Source: an uncultured Propionivibrio sp.
Lineage (GTDB): Bacteria > Pseudomonadota > Gammaproteobacteria > Burkholderiales > Rhodocyclaceae
Reading direction: 5' to 3'
Assembly: GCF_963666255.1 (NCBI RefSeq)
Contig: NZ_OY762656.1
Coordinates: 1,302,001-1,366,000, forward strand
Length of the DNA stretch: 64,000 nucleotides
The first letter of the stretch is position 1, and every line of letters begins with the position of its first letter. Below the pieces are notes generated by a model. It did not search any database. It was not told the origin of the DNA and saw nothing but the letters and a program-made list of their open reading frames with translations. This document shows positions 8,536 to 18,367 of this stretch, piece by piece. The position numbers and the translations under genes are program-made.

Positions 8536-8550
8536 GCACCGGAATGGTGC
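8536..8550. promoter_or_regulatory. NtrC-like enhancer site upstream of glnA
   Basis: A perfect dyad GCACC-GGAAT-GGTGC, matching the known NtrC-binding consensus TGCACY-N5-RGTGCA in its core. It is centred about 127 bp upstream of the predicted sigma-54 start site, the usual enhancer distance. Confidence 0.65.
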
Positions 8551-8677
8551 GAATTGAGTCATTTCCGGCGCGTTGCGGTCTAACGGGCAATGTTCTGCTG
8601 TCGACCGTTAGCGCCGGCGCAAGCAGGACAACTGATTTATACTTCAGAAACTCACCGCCGATCGTCAACTGTCCGTC

Positions 8678-9127
8678 ATGGGAAAACTGTCCGACTTGCT
8701 GAACCTCGCTCAGGCTCGCGCCAGCGATCGGGGACTCCCTTATGCCGGCGCGCTGACGCCGTCGGAGGCTTACGAAGTCCTGCAACTGGCGCCCGGGGCG
8801 CGGCTCGTCGATGTGCGCACACGGGCTGAATGGGACTGGGTCGGCCGTATTCCCGGCGCCATCGAAATTGAATGGAATACCTATCCCGGCGGGCAGCACA
8901 ATCCCGATTTCCTGTCACAACTCAAGCGCCAGGTCGATGCCGAGTCGCTCGTGATGTTCATCTGCCGTAGCGGGGTGCGCTCGAACAATGCCGCCAGCCT
9001 GGCCAGCGAGGCCGGATTCACGGCCTGCTACAACGTCCTTGAAGGCTTCGAGGGCGATATCGACGCCTTCGGGCAGCGCGGCAAGGTCGGCGGCTGGCGC
9101 CGTGCCGGACTCCCCTGGAGAAGCTGA
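8678..9127 (+). CDS. Rhodanese-like domain protein
   Basis: A 149-residue single-domain protein. The rhodanese fold is shown by the motif ARLVDVRTRAEWDWVGRIPGA and the active-site loop CRSGVRS, with the persulfide-forming Cys in the standard position. It probably carries sulfane sulfur or acts as a small sulfurtransferase. The N-terminal 25 residues are an additional helix. It has its own 300-bp upstream region shared divergently with glnA and is followed, 74 bp later, by nadA. It resembles single-domain rhodaneses of Betaproteobacteria; no substrate can be assigned. Confidence 0.85.
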   Translation: MGKLSDLLNLAQARASDRGLPYAGALTPSEAYEVLQLAPGARLVDVRTRAEWDWVGRIPGAIEIEWNTYPGGQHNPDFLSQLKRQVDAESLVMFICRSGVRSNNAASLASEAGFTACYNVLEGFEGDIDAFGQRGKVGGWRRAGLPWRS

Positions 9128-9201
9128 GCCGGGCGGCGTGAGGAGAGATTTCCCGTTAGTCATTGCAACACCCCTTCAACCACCAAAGTCAGAACCTACC
9201 G

Positions 9202-10296
9202 ATGTCAGAACTCATTCCTTTTGACGTGTTCAACGCGCTGTCCGATGACGACTGTCATGCGCGCATCCGCAGCGCACGGGAAAAGCTTGGCAAGCGCGCC
9301 GCCTTGCTCTGCCACCATTACCAGCGCGCCGATATCTACCAGTACGCCGATCTCACCGGCGATTCGCTGCGCCTGTCGCGCATGGCCGCCAATACCGACG
9401 CCGACTATCTCGTTTTCTGCGGCGTGCATTTCATGGCCGAAGTCGCCGACATCATGTCGAAGCCGCACCAGATCGCGATCCTGCCCGACCTCGCCGCCGG
9501 TTGTTCGATGGCCGACATGGCCAACCTCGCCAAGGTCACCCGCTGCTGGCGCGAGCTCAACGAAGTGATCGACGCCGAAGCGCTGGTTACGCCGATCACC
9601 TACATCAATTCGGCCGCCGACCTCAAAGCGTTCTGCGGCGAGCACGAAGGCATCGTGTGCACCTCGTCCAATGCTCCGGTCATTGCCAAATGGGCATTCG
9701 AGCGGCGCGAGAAGATCCTGTTCTTCCCCGATCAGCATCTCGGACGCTGGACCGGCTATTCAATGGGCATACCGCTCGACGAAATGTTCGTATGGGATCC
9801 GGATCTCGAGTTCGGCGGTCTGACGCCGGAACAGATCCGCAAGGCCAAGCTGCTGTTGTGGAAGGGACATTGCTCGGTGCACCAGATGTTCCGGCCGGCA
9901 CACATCGACAATTTCCGCCGCCAGTATCCCGACGGAAAAGTCGCTTCGCATGCCGAATGCGCCTTCGAGGTCTGCATGGCATCCGACTATGTCGGCTCGA
10001 CCGAGCTGATCATCGATGTCGTCAAGAAGGCGCCGCCCAACACGCGCTGGCTGGTTGGGACCGAGCTCAATCTCGTCAACCGCCTGGCCGAGGAGGTCAA
10101 GCCGGAGGGCAAGATTGTCCAGTTCATGTCGCCGACGGTGTGCATGTGTTCGACCATGCAACGCATCGATCCGCAGCATCTGGCCTGGACGCTTGAGAAC
10201 CTGGCGGCGGGCCATGTCGTCAATCACATTCGCGTTCCGGAGCACGAGGCCGCGCTGGCCAGAGCCTCTGTCGAAAGGATGCTCGCGGTATCGTGA
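9202..10296 (+). CDS. nadA: Quinolinate synthase A
   Basis: A 364-residue [4Fe-4S] enzyme that condenses iminoaspartate with dihydroxyacetone phosphate in NAD synthesis. Three repeated folds are visible, with AALLCHHYQ, YINSAADLKAFC, CTSSNA, FFPDQHLGR, the HPEC-like segment SHAECAFEV and GTELNLVNRL. Cysteines in AADLKAFC, HAEC and the C-terminal SPTVCMCSTM supply the cluster ligands. The ATG at 9202 gives the normal N-terminus; a TTG at 9163 is in frame but less likely. It overlaps the following gene by 4 bp (GTGA). No nadB or nadC is in the window. Confidence 0.95.
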   Translation: MSELIPFDVFNALSDDDCHARIRSAREKLGKRAALLCHHYQRADIYQYADLTGDSLRLSRMAANTDADYLVFCGVHFMAEVADIMSKPHQIAILPDLAAGCSMADMANLAKVTRCWRELNEVIDAEALVTPITYINSAADLKAFCGEHEGIVCTSSNAPVIAKWAFERREKILFFPDQHLGRWTGYSMGIPLDEMFVWDPDLEFGGLTPEQIRKAKLLLWKGHCSVHQMFRPAHIDNFRRQYPDGKVASHAECAFEVCMASDYVGSTELIIDVVKKAPPNTRWLVGTELNLVNRLAEEVKPEGKIVQFMSPTVCMCSTMQRIDPQHLAWTLENLAAGHVVNHIRVPEHEAALARASVERMLAVS

Positions 10297-11075
10297 GCGC
10301 CATGACCACCCCGCAGATCAGTGTCGTCACCTACAACATCCACAAGGGATTCTCGCAGTTCAACCAGCACATGATGGTGCATGAACTGCGAGAACAGCTG
10401 CGGGCGCTGGCGCCGGACATCGTTTTTCTCCAGGAAGTGCAGGGGCGGCACCGTCGCCATGCCGCGCGCATCGACAACTGGCCGGAGGAGCCGCAGCACA
10501 ATTTTCTCGCTGCCGACGTCTGGCAATCGACGGCGTACGGGCGCAACGTCGTCTACGATCACGGCCACCACGGCAATGCCATCCTGTCCCGATTTCCGAT
10601 CTCGCAGGCCTACAACCAGGATGTGACGCATCTGCGCTTCGAGCGGCGTGGCCTCCTCCACAGCATTCTCCAGGTGCCGGGTCTGGCGCGGCCGCTGCAC
10701 TGCGTCTGCGTGCATCTCTCGCTCTTCGCGCGTTCGCGCCGCCGCCAGCTCGACGCGCTCTCGGGCTATCTCGAGAGCATTCTCGACGACGATACGCCGC
10801 TGATCATCGCCGGCGACTTCAACGACTGGCGCAACGAGGCCGACAGCCTGCTGGCCCAGCGTCTCGGGCTGGTCGAGGCGATCGGTGGCCTGGGCGGCGA
10901 CGGCGGTTCGCCGGGTCGGAGTTTTCCGGCGACGCTGCCGGTGCTGCGGCTCGATCGCGTGTATCTGCGCGGTCTTTCGGTGATGAGCGCCGAGGTGTTG
11001 TCGGGCGATCCCTGGGCGAAAATCTCCGACCACGCGGCGCTGTCGGCGACCTTGTCCTGGCCCGACGCGGCGTGA
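10293..11075 (+). CDS. Endonuclease/exonuclease/phosphatase family protein
   Basis: A 260-residue EEP-superfamily hydrolase. Landmarks are VVTYNIHKG near the N-terminus, the metal-binding Glu in FLQEVQG, the central CVHLSLF, the catalytic IIAGDFNDWR motif, and the C-terminal ISDHAAL with the active-site His. No signal peptide is seen. Members include phosphodiesterases, nucleases and cardiolipin-synthase neighbours; bacterial proteins of this size often occur beside cardiolipin synthase genes, but none is present here. It is translationally coupled to nadA by a GTG start overlapping the stop; an ATG at 10302 is an alternative. Confidence 0.82.
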   Translation: MSAMTTPQISVVTYNIHKGFSQFNQHMMVHELREQLRALAPDIVFLQEVQGRHRRHAARIDNWPEEPQHNFLAADVWQSTAYGRNVVYDHGHHGNAILSRFPISQAYNQDVTHLRFERRGLLHSILQVPGLARPLHCVCVHLSLFARSRRRQLDALSGYLESILDDDTPLIIAGDFNDWRNEADSLLAQRLGLVEAIGGLGGDGGSPGRSFPATLPVLRLDRVYLRGLSVMSAEVLSGDPWAKISDHAALSATLSWPDAA

Positions 11076-11090
11076 TGCCAGGCGACTGAA

Positions 11091-12032
11091 TCAGCCGGCC
11101 GCGATGACGCCCGGATAAATGGCGCGGGCTTTTGGAACGCGCGACATCGACCAGTGGGCGATCGCCCAGCGCCAGAATTCGGGTAGTGGCGCGCCGGTGA
11201 GTTCGCCGGGGGGCGGATGGCCGAGAAAAGCGCAGGCGGCGGCCAGTGCGGCACTGCCTCGCGCCGGATCGACCGCTTCGGCCAGCGTCTGCTTCGACAG
11301 CTTCTCGCCGACGGCGTTGACCACTACCGGCAGGTGCGCATGAACGGGGGTCGGCAGCCCCAGGCAACGTTGCAGCCAGAGCTGGCGGGCGGTTGAGTCG
11401 AGCAGGTCGACGCCGCGCACGACGGTGTTGATGCCTTGCGCCGCATCGTCAACGACGACCGCTAACTGATAGGCATATTGCCCGTCGGCACGCAGCAGCA
11501 CGACGTCGCCGACATCGCGCTCGGGGTTCTGGCGCGTTTCGCCCTGGACGCGGTCGACGAAGCGGATTTCTTCGTCGGGGACGCGCAGCCGCCAGGCGCG
11601 GGCGGCTTTGCCCGGGGCGAGTCCGGCGCGGCAGGTGCCGGGATAGCGCAGGCCGCCGTCGATCGAGCGCGTCGTCGTTGCTGCGGCGATTTCACTGCGC
11701 GAGCAGGCGCAGGGGTAGATCCAGCCATCGACCTGCAGGCGCGAGAGCGCGGCATGGTAGCGGTCGAGGCGTTGGCTTTGAACGACCACCTCGTCGTCCC
11801 ATTCGAAGCCGAATCCCGCCAGTGTGCGAAGGATGTGGTCGGCGGCGCCGGCGACCGTGCGCGGACCGTCGACATCCTCGATGCGCACCAGCCAGTCGCC
11901 GTGGTGCGCACGGGCGTCGAGATAACTGCCCACCGCCGCCACCAGCGAGCCGAAATGCAGCGGTCCGGTGGGGGAGGGCGCGAAGCGTCCGCGATAGCGG
12001 AAGGGCTTCGCCGGCGTGGCAGTCGGGGGCAC
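11091..12032 (-). CDS. gluQ: Glutamyl-Q tRNA(Asp) synthetase
   Basis: A 313-residue class I aminoacyl-tRNA synthetase paralogue that attaches glutamate to queuosine in tRNA-Asp. The HIGH-like motif is [13 protein letters not shown] and the KMSKS-like motif is EKLSKQT. Zinc-binding cysteines are seen in CACS followed by YPGTC. It lacks the anticodon-binding domain of GltX, and its length matches GluQ. The start is a GTG at 12032, 1 bp after the ychF stop, so the two are coupled. Its modification target is not in this window. Confidence 0.92.
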   Translation of the reverse strand: MPPTATPAKPFRYRGRFAPSPTGPLHFGSLVAAVGSYLDARAHHGDWLVRIEDVDGPRTVAGAADHILRTLAGFGFEWDDEVVVQSQRLDRYHAALSRLQVDGWIYPCACSRSEIAAATTTRSIDGGLRYPGTCRAGLAPGKAARAWRLRVPDEEIRFVDRVQGETRQNPERDVGDVVLLRADGQYAYQLAVVVDDAAQGINTVVRGVDLLDSTARQLWLQRCLGLPTPVHAHLPVVVNAVGEKLSKQTLAEAVDPARGSAALAAACAFLGHPPPGELTGAPLPEFWRWAIAHWSMSRVPKARAIYPGVIAAG

Positions 12033-12033
12033 G

Positions 12034-13125
<1,092 letters not shown>

Positions 13126-13150
13126 GGTGAGATTCCCGGGAAGTGTTCGG

Positions 13151-13738
13151 TTAGGGGGTGGCGGTGGATGTGCCCGCCTTGACGTGGAGCGCCCGCTGGG
13201 CGGCGGCGTAATCGCCGTCGGCGAGCTTCGGCCAGGCGTTCAGGCAGCGCGTCAGCGTTGCGTCGATCAGCGCCTGTTCTTCCTTGCGCGGCGCCTTGAG
13301 GACGTAATTGACGACTTCGTTGCGGTCGCCGGGGTGGCCGATGCCGACGCGCAGGCGCCAGAAATCGGGGACCGACAGGTGTGCCTGGATGTCCTTCAGG
13401 CCGTTGTGCCCGCCGTTGCCGCCGCCCTGCTTGAGCTTGACGCCGCCGGGCGGGAGGTCGAGTTCGTCGTGAATGACGAGGATTTCGTCGGGCAGGATCT
13501 TGTAGAAGTGCGCGAGCGCGACGACCGCCTGTCCCGAACGGTTCATGTAGGTGGTCGGCTTGAGCAGCCAGAGGTCGCCGCAGCGGCCGACGTGGCCGTG
13601 GAACTTGCCTTGCGGCGCGAGCGATACCTTGAGATCGCGCGCCAGGGCGTCGACGAACCAGAAACCGAGGTTATGGCGGTTGTCTTCGTATTCTGCCCCG
13701 GGGTTGCCGAGGCCGACGATGAGGCGGGGAGCGGGCAT
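13151..13738 (-). CDS. pth: Peptidyl-tRNA hydrolase
   Basis: A 195-residue enzyme that releases peptides from stalled peptidyl-tRNA. The signature [20 protein letters not shown] contains the catalytic His, and [13 protein letters not shown] plus [13 protein letters not shown] contain the other active-site residues. The length is normal. It lies between rplY and ychF, the conserved bacterial order, and is likely co-transcribed with them. Confidence 0.96.
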   Translation of the reverse strand: MPAPRLIVGLGNPGAEYEDNRHNLGFWFVDALARDLKVSLAPQGKFHGHVGRCGDLWLLKPTTYMNRSGQAVVALAHFYKILPDEILVIHDELDLPPGGVKLKQGGGNGGHNGLKDIQAHLSVPDFWRLRVGIGHPGDRNEVVNYVLKAPRKEEQALIDATLTRCLNAWPKLADGDYAAAQRALHVKAGTSTATP

Positions 13739-13813
13739 GGCGATCGACTCGTTAACAAGCGAAAGGCCGCCGCGGGCGGTGCCCGGCGACGGCCTGAGAG
13801 CTCAGGGCGACGA

Positions 13814-14422
13814 TCAGGCCGCCGGAGCCGCTTCTTCTTCGCCTTCGGCCGCAGCCGCCTTCTTCACCGTGATGGCGACGACGACCGGGTCATCGCTACC
13901 ATGCACGACGGGCTTGACGCCCTTCGGGAAGGTGAGTTGCGACACGTGCAGCGATTGGCCGCCGGCCAGATCCTTGAGGTCGACTTCGATGAACGACGGC
14001 AGATCCTGCGGCAGGCAGGTGACGTCGATTTCGTTGATCGCGTGCGAGACGGTGCCACCCGACAGCTTGACGCCCGGGGCCATGTCGGCGTTGATGAAGT
14101 GCAGCGGCACCTTTTGGTGGATCGCATGCGTCGCGTCGATACGCTGGAAGTCGACGTGCAGCACCAGCGCCTTGTACGGGTGCATTTGCGCGTCGCGCAG
14201 CAGCACCGTCTCGTTCGCGCCTTCAAGCTTGAGCGTGATGACGGACGAGTGGAAGGCTTCCTTGCGCAGCGACAGCAGCAGGTCGTTGTGGTCGAGTTCG
14301 ATCATCGTTGCGTCGGCGGTGCCGCCGTAGACGATGCCCGGGACCTTGGCGGCGCGACGCAGGCGGCGGCTCGCTCCGGACCCCTGCAGTGTGCGCTTGC
14401 TTGCGTTGAGTTCAAATTGCAT
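13814..14422 (-). CDS. rplY: 50S ribosomal protein L25/general stress protein Ctc
   Basis: A 202-residue long-form L25. The N-terminal 5S rRNA-binding domain (about 1-95) starts MQFELNASKRTLQGSGASRR and the C-terminal TL5/Ctc beta domain follows (100-190). The tail is Ala/Glu-rich (EGEEEAAPAA). E. coli L25 is only 94 residues, whereas the two-domain form is usual in Betaproteobacteria. It lies 54 bp after prs and 75 bp before pth. A ribosome-binding site (AGGAGC) precedes the ATG. Confidence 0.95.
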   Translation of the reverse strand: MQFELNASKRTLQGSGASRRLRRAAKVPGIVYGGTADATMIELDHNDLLLSLRKEAFHSSVITLKLEGANETVLLRDAQMHPYKALVLHVDFQRIDATHAIHQKVPLHFINADMAPGVKLSGGTVSHAINEIDVTCLPQDLPSFIEVDLKDLAGGQSLHVSQLTFPKGVKPVVHGSDDPVVVAITVKKAAAAEGEEEAAPAA

Positions 14423-14476
14423 GACAGCTCCTGAGTGACAAACCCTGCCCGCGACCAGGCAGGGGGTTGAGAAAAA

Positions 14477-15427
14477 CTATTCGATGAACAGCGAGGACAC
14501 CGATTCCTCGTTGTTGATGCGGCGGATCGTTTCGGCCAGCACATCGGCGACCGAGAGCTGGCGGATGCGCGGCGATGCTTGCGCTTCCTCGGTGAGCGGG
14601 ATGGTATCGGTGACGACGAGTTCGTCGAGGTCGGAATCGTTGATGCGCGGCACCGCCGGACCGGACAGGACGGGGTGGACGCAGTACGCGATGACCTGCT
14701 TGGCGCCGTGCGCCTTGAGCGCCGAGGCGGCCTTGCAGAGCGTGCCGGCGGTATCGACGATGTCGTCCATCAGCACGCAGGTGCGGCCCTTGACGTCGCC
14801 GATGATGTTCATCACTTCGGAAACGTTGGCTTTCGGGCGGCGCTTGTCGATGATCGCCAGGTCGCATTCGAGACGCTTCGCCAGCGCACGGGCGCGGACA
14901 ACGCCACCGACGTCGGGCGAGACGACCATCAGGCCCTGGATGTCTTTCTTCCAGACGTCGGCCAGCATGATCGGCAGCGAGTAGATGTTATCGACGGGGA
15001 TGCTGAAGAAGCCTTGAATCTGCTCCGCGTGCAGGTCCATCGTCAGGACGCGGTGCACACCGGCGGCGGTGAGCAGGTCGGCGACCAGCTTGGCGGCGAT
15101 TGGCACGCGCGCCGAGCGCACGCGGCGGTCCTGGCGCGAATAGCCGAAATAGGGGATGACGGCGGTGATCCGGCCGGCCGAGGCGCGGTTGAGCGCGTCG
15201 ACCATGATCAGCAATTCCATCAGGTTTTCGTTTGACGGCGCGCAGGTCGGCTGCAGGATGAAAACGTCCTTGCCGCGCACGTGCTCCTGAATTTCAACGC
15301 TGACTTCGCCGTCGGAGAAGCGTCCGACATTGGCGCGTCCCAGCGAAATGCTCAGGCGGCGCGCCACTTCGGTGGCCAATTTCGGGTTGGCACTGCCGGT
15401 GAATACCATCAGGCTATCGTAGGCCAT
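14477..15427 (-). CDS. prs: Ribose-phosphate pyrophosphokinase (PRPP synthetase)
   Basis: A 316-residue enzyme that makes PRPP from ribose 5-phosphate and ATP for nucleotide, His, Trp and NAD synthesis. It has the ATP-site segments [16 protein letters not shown], the metal/ribose motif [13 protein letters not shown] and the PRPP loop [12 protein letters not shown]. The start is the ATG at 15427 ([11 protein letters not shown]); the frame stays open upstream through the tRNA gene, but that is not protein. It is the first gene after tRNA-Gln and is followed by rplY-pth-ychF. Confidence 0.96.
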   Translation of the reverse strand: MAYDSLMVFTGSANPKLATEVARRLSISLGRANVGRFSDGEVSVEIQEHVRGKDVFILQPTCAPSNENLMELLIMVDALNRASAGRITAVIPYFGYSRQDRRVRSARVPIAAKLVADLLTAAGVHRVLTMDLHAEQIQGFFSIPVDNIYSLPIMLADVWKKDIQGLMVVSPDVGGVVRARALAKRLECDLAIIDKRRPKANVSEVMNIIGDVKGRTCVLMDDIVDTAGTLCKAASALKAHGAKQVIAYCVHPVLSGPAVPRINDSDLDELVVTDTIPLTEEAQASPRIRQLSVADVLAETIRRINNEESVSSLFIE

Positions 15428-15513
15428 CGTACACATCCAGTGACGCCGACGCGGGGCGCCTTCAAATGAAACGCGGGCAGGTCGATAACCTGCCCGGCTT
15501 GGAGAATTCGATT

Positions 15514-15590
15514 TGGCTGGGGAAGAAGGATTCGAACCTTCGAATGCCGGAATCAAAATCCGGTGCCTTGACCAACTTGGCGACTCCCCA
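15514..15590 (-). tRNA. tRNA-Gln (anticodon TTG)
   Basis: A 77-nt cloverleaf on the minus strand with an encoded CCA end. The acceptor stem TGGGGAG pairs with TTCCCCA, leaving G as discriminator. The anticodon stem CCGGA/TCCGG encloses the loop TTTTGAT, giving anticodon TTG for Gln CAA codons. The T arm contains GGTTCGAATCC. It precedes prs by about 87 bp, the usual betaproteobacterial position. Confidence 0.97.
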
Positions 15591-15629
15591 GCGGCGCTCG
15601 CAGACGATTGCCAAACGAGCGAGGCGCGG

Positions 15630-15635
15630 ATTATA
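15630..15635 (-). promoter_or_regulatory. -10 element for tRNA-Gln (and probably prs)
   Basis: A perfect TATAAT on the minus strand, 39 bases upstream of the tRNA 5' end. It is preceded by an A/T tract (about 15641-15655) that could act as an UP-like element. The -35 is weak: TGGCAT at an 18-bp spacing. Its position suits a stable-RNA promoter. Confidence 0.55.
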
Positions 15636-15702
15636 GCGAGCTTTTTTTAAAAATGCCAGCCCCCCGTGCTTTCTTGTTGTCGGTTTGACCTCGGAGTCAT
15701 CG

Positions 15703-16884
15703 TCATCGCCGCGCCAGCAGGATCGCCTCCATCTCGCTCCGGTTCAGGTTTGCCGGGCTGTTCTTGCCATTCGAGCGTGTCAGGATCGCGTCGAAATCGG
15801 TGCTTGTCAGGCCGTAATCGCCGAGGCGCGGGATGTTGAAGCGTTCGATCCAGCCGTCGAGCGTCTCGGTCAGCGCCTGGCAGTCATCACCGGTCGAGCG
15901 TCCCGGGCGGCCCGCCAGCAGTGCGCCGACGCGTGCGTACTTGTCGAGGGCGAGACGCTGGCGTTCGCCTTCGGCCGACAGCGCGGCGATGGTCCGGCGC
16001 GTTGTTTCGCCGAGCAGGGTGCCGCAGACTTCGCCGTGCGGCATTGCGCAACGTCCGCCGATCGGTCCGGCGAAACCGTGTACGAGGCCGAGTCCGGCCT
16101 GCGACAGGACGATACCCGAGACCAGCGCGGCGTAGGCCATGCGGCTGCGCGCCTCAAGATCGTCGGCACCGTTTTCGCAGGCACGCACGAAACCGGCGGC
16201 AAAGGCCTCGAGGCCGCTCCAGGCGAGGGCGTCGGTGAGCGGCGAGGCCTTGGTCGATACGTAGGCTTCCAATAATTGCGTCAGCGCATCGAGGCCGCAG
16301 GCGGCGGTCACCGCCTGCGGGCAGCCGAGCGTCAGCACCGGATCGACGAGGGCGACATCCGGCATGAAGTTGTCGTGGCGCAGCGAGTTCTTGAAGCCGT
16401 TCGGACCGACGGCGCTCAGGACAGCATTCTTGGTCGCCTCGGCGCCGGTGCCGGACGAGGTTGGCACGGCGATGAAGGGGCGTTTACGGCCGTCATGGCG
16501 GCGCGTTTCCTGGCCTTCGAGAAAGTCTCGCACCGATCCTTCCTGCGTCAGCATGGCCGAGATCGCTTTGCCGGCGTCGACGGCGCTGCCACCGCCGATG
16601 CTGACGACGGACGCCGGCGCTTTGGCGCGAAAGCGTGCGCTGACGGTGTCGACGAAATCAGGCGACGGCTCGCCCGCGACCGACACCTGTTCGACCGCTA
16701 CGCCAGCCTCCCGCAAACCCTGCATCAACGTATCAAAGGCGGGCGACTGGCGGAAGGAGGCGCCGCCGGTGACGAGCAGGGCCGTGTCGCCGCGTGCGCG
16801 CAGCAGCCCCGGTAGCCGGGCGAGGGTGCCGGCGCCGAAGTGGATGTCGGGAAGTCGCGAGAAGACGAAGGGAACTTCAAACAT
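15703..16884 (-). CDS. Iron-containing alcohol dehydrogenase
   Basis: A 393-residue family III (Fe-ADH) dehydrogenase. The NAD-binding segment is SVVSIGGGSAVDAGKAIS, followed by AVPTSSGTGAE. Metal-ligand motifs are DALTQLLEAY and GLVHGFAGPIGGRCAMPHGEVCG with conserved histidines. Substrates of this family range from ethanol and butanol to propanediol and 4-hydroxybutyrate, so none is assigned. The start lies 12 bp after the ispE stop with AAAGG upstream, so it is coupled to ispE expression. It is not part of the usual ispE/tRNA-Gln/prs order and looks inserted. Confidence 0.88.
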   Translation of the reverse strand: MFEVPFVFSRLPDIHFGAGTLARLPGLLRARGDTALLVTGGASFRQSPAFDTLMQGLREAGVAVEQVSVAGEPSPDFVDTVSARFRAKAPASVVSIGGGSAVDAGKAISAMLTQEGSVRDFLEGQETRRHDGRKRPFIAVPTSSGTGAEATKNAVLSAVGPNGFKNSLRHDNFMPDVALVDPVLTLGCPQAVTAACGLDALTQLLEAYVSTKASPLTDALAWSGLEAFAAGFVRACENGADDLEARSRMAYAALVSGIVLSQAGLGLVHGFAGPIGGRCAMPHGEVCGTLLGETTRRTIAALSAEGERQRLALDKYARVGALLAGRPGRSTGDDCQALTETLDGWIERFNIPRLGDYGLTSTDFDAILTRSNGKNSPANLNRSEMEAILLARR

Positions 16885-16896
16885 GAGCGATGCCTT

Positions 16897-17766
16897 TCAA
16901 TCGGCCAATGCACACAAGGGATGTTCGGCGAGCCCCGGCGCTGCCCAGCCGCGCATCGAGGCCGGCAATTCGGCGAGGACGGCACGGGCCTGTGCCTCGC
17001 TGGGGAATTCGGCAAAGACGCAGGCGCCCGAGCCGGTCATGCGTGCCGGTGCGCCGGGGAGCGAGAAAGGCGTCAGCCAGCGCAGGGTCTCGCCGACTTC
17101 GGGGAAGTGCGCGACGGCCACCGGTTCGAGATCGTTGTGCCCGAATCCCGGGCGCCAGTCGGCCGCGCGGATGGCCGGAGTGTCGCGACGCAGGTCCGGG
17201 GCGGTGAAGATGGCGGCGGTGGGCACCTGTACCGGCGGTTCGAGCACGACGAACCAGGATGACGGTACCTCGACGGGCTGAAGCGCCTCGCCGACGCCTT
17301 CGCCGAAGGCGTTTTTCCCGAAGATGAAGAGCGGCACGTCGGCGCCGAGCGTGAGGCCCAGTGCTTGCAGCCGTTCGCGCGACAGTCCTAGTTCCCAGAG
17401 GTGGTTGAGCGCGAACAAAACGGTCGCCGCGTCGGAACTGCCGCCGCCGAGGCCGCCGCCCATCGGCAGGCGTTTGATGACGTCGATATCGGCGCCGAGG
17501 CGGCAGCCGGTCGCTTGCTGCAGCAGGCGTGCGGCGCGGATGCAGAGGTCGCTCTCCGGCGGAACGCCCGGCAGCGGCCGGGTCAGGTGCAGTTGGCCGT
17601 CATCGCGCCGGGCAAAGCGCAGGGTGTCGCCGTGATCGACAAAGCGGAACAGTGTTTGCAGCAGGTGGTAGCCATCGGGACGGCGGCCGGTGACGTGCAG
17701 GAACAGGTTGAGCTTGGCCGGCGCCGGATAGGCGCTTTGCCAGTCCCAGGAGGATCGGGGAGTCAA
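16897..17766 (-). CDS. ispE: 4-(cytidine 5'-diphospho)-2-C-methyl-D-erythritol kinase
   Basis: A 289-residue GHMP kinase of the MEP isoprenoid pathway. It has the N-terminal substrate motif [20 protein letters not shown] and the ATP loop [14 protein letters not shown], plus the C-terminal [12 protein letters not shown] glycine motif. There is no ATG near the family N-terminus. The only fitting start is TTG at 17764-17766, with GAGGT about 6 bp upstream; it overlaps the lolB stop as TTGA. This is the usual lolB-ispE pair. Confidence 0.93.
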   Translation of the reverse strand: MTPRSSWDWQSAYPAPAKLNLFLHVTGRRPDGYHLLQTLFRFVDHGDTLRFARRDDGQLHLTRPLPGVPPESDLCIRAARLLQQATGCRLGADIDVIKRLPMGGGLGGGSSDAATVLFALNHLWELGLSRERLQALGLTLGADVPLFIFGKNAFGEGVGEALQPVEVPSSWFVVLEPPVQVPTAAIFTAPDLRRDTPAIRAADWRPGFGHNDLEPVAVAHFPEVGETLRWLTPFSLPGAPARMTGSGACVFAEFPSEAQARAVLAELPASMRGWAAPGLAEHPLCALAD

Positions 17767-18359
17767 GGGTGGACCTCTTCGGGGGAAAGACTCTGCCAGG
17801 CGTCGATGAAGATGCGCAGTTCGACGTTTTCGCCCTGGCGGGCGGAAATCCGCATCGGCGGCGAACCGGGCGCGTCGTCACCATAGCCGTAATCGATCAG
17901 CCAGCCGTCCTGTTGCAGCGACAGCACCCGCCCAAGGGGATCCAGCCGGCCGCTTCCCGGCGGTGTGCGGCCGCGTACCCAGTCCGCCAGTTGTTTCAGC
18001 GGCAGGGGGTAGCCGAGGACTTCGCGCGTCAGTGTTTCCGCGTCCGGCGCGGTGCGGATGCGCCCGTCACTGCCGGTCAGGCGTGCGCCGTTGGCGTCAG
18101 TGACGATTTCGGCCAACCCTTGTCCGAAGGGCGAGGACAGCAACAACTCGCTGGCGTCCGGGCGGTAGGTCCAGCTGATGCGGCCGGAATAGCTCCTCGT
18201 TTCATGATTCAGCGCAAACCGCCCTTCGAGCGAGAACGCGGCGAGCGAATCCCGCGGCGGAGGCGGGACGGGGGGCGGCTTCAGGGATGCGCAGCCGGAA
18301 ACAAGCAGGAGCAGGGCGGCGATACCGGCGAGCGCCGAGAGGAAGGATCGTGCAGACAT
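17763..18359 (-). CDS. lolB: Outer-membrane lipoprotein LolB
   Basis: A 198-residue lipoprotein that receives lipoproteins from LolA and inserts them in the outer membrane. The start ATG at 18359 gives a signal peptide [19 protein letters not shown] ending in the lipobox LVSGC. The mature part has the LolB segments [32 protein letters not shown] and the characteristic [14 protein letters not shown]. Upstream residues in the open frame are not plausible. It lies between the TPR gene and ispE and overlaps ispE. Confidence 0.92.
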   Translation of the reverse strand: MSARSFLSALAGIAALLLLVSGCASLKPPPVPPPPRDSLAAFSLEGRFALNHETRSYSGRISWTYRPDASELLLSSPFGQGLAEIVTDANGARLTGSDGRIRTAPDAETLTREVLGYPLPLKQLADWVRGRTPPGSGRLDPLGRVLSLQQDGWLIDYGYGDDAPGSPPMRISARQGENVELRIFIDAWQSLSPEEVHP

Positions 18360-18367
18360 CGGCGCAC

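Noticed and set aside
15428-15556. Upstream extension of prs
   Set aside because: It reads through the 3' half of tRNA-Gln; PRPP synthetases begin at the MAYDSLMVF start.
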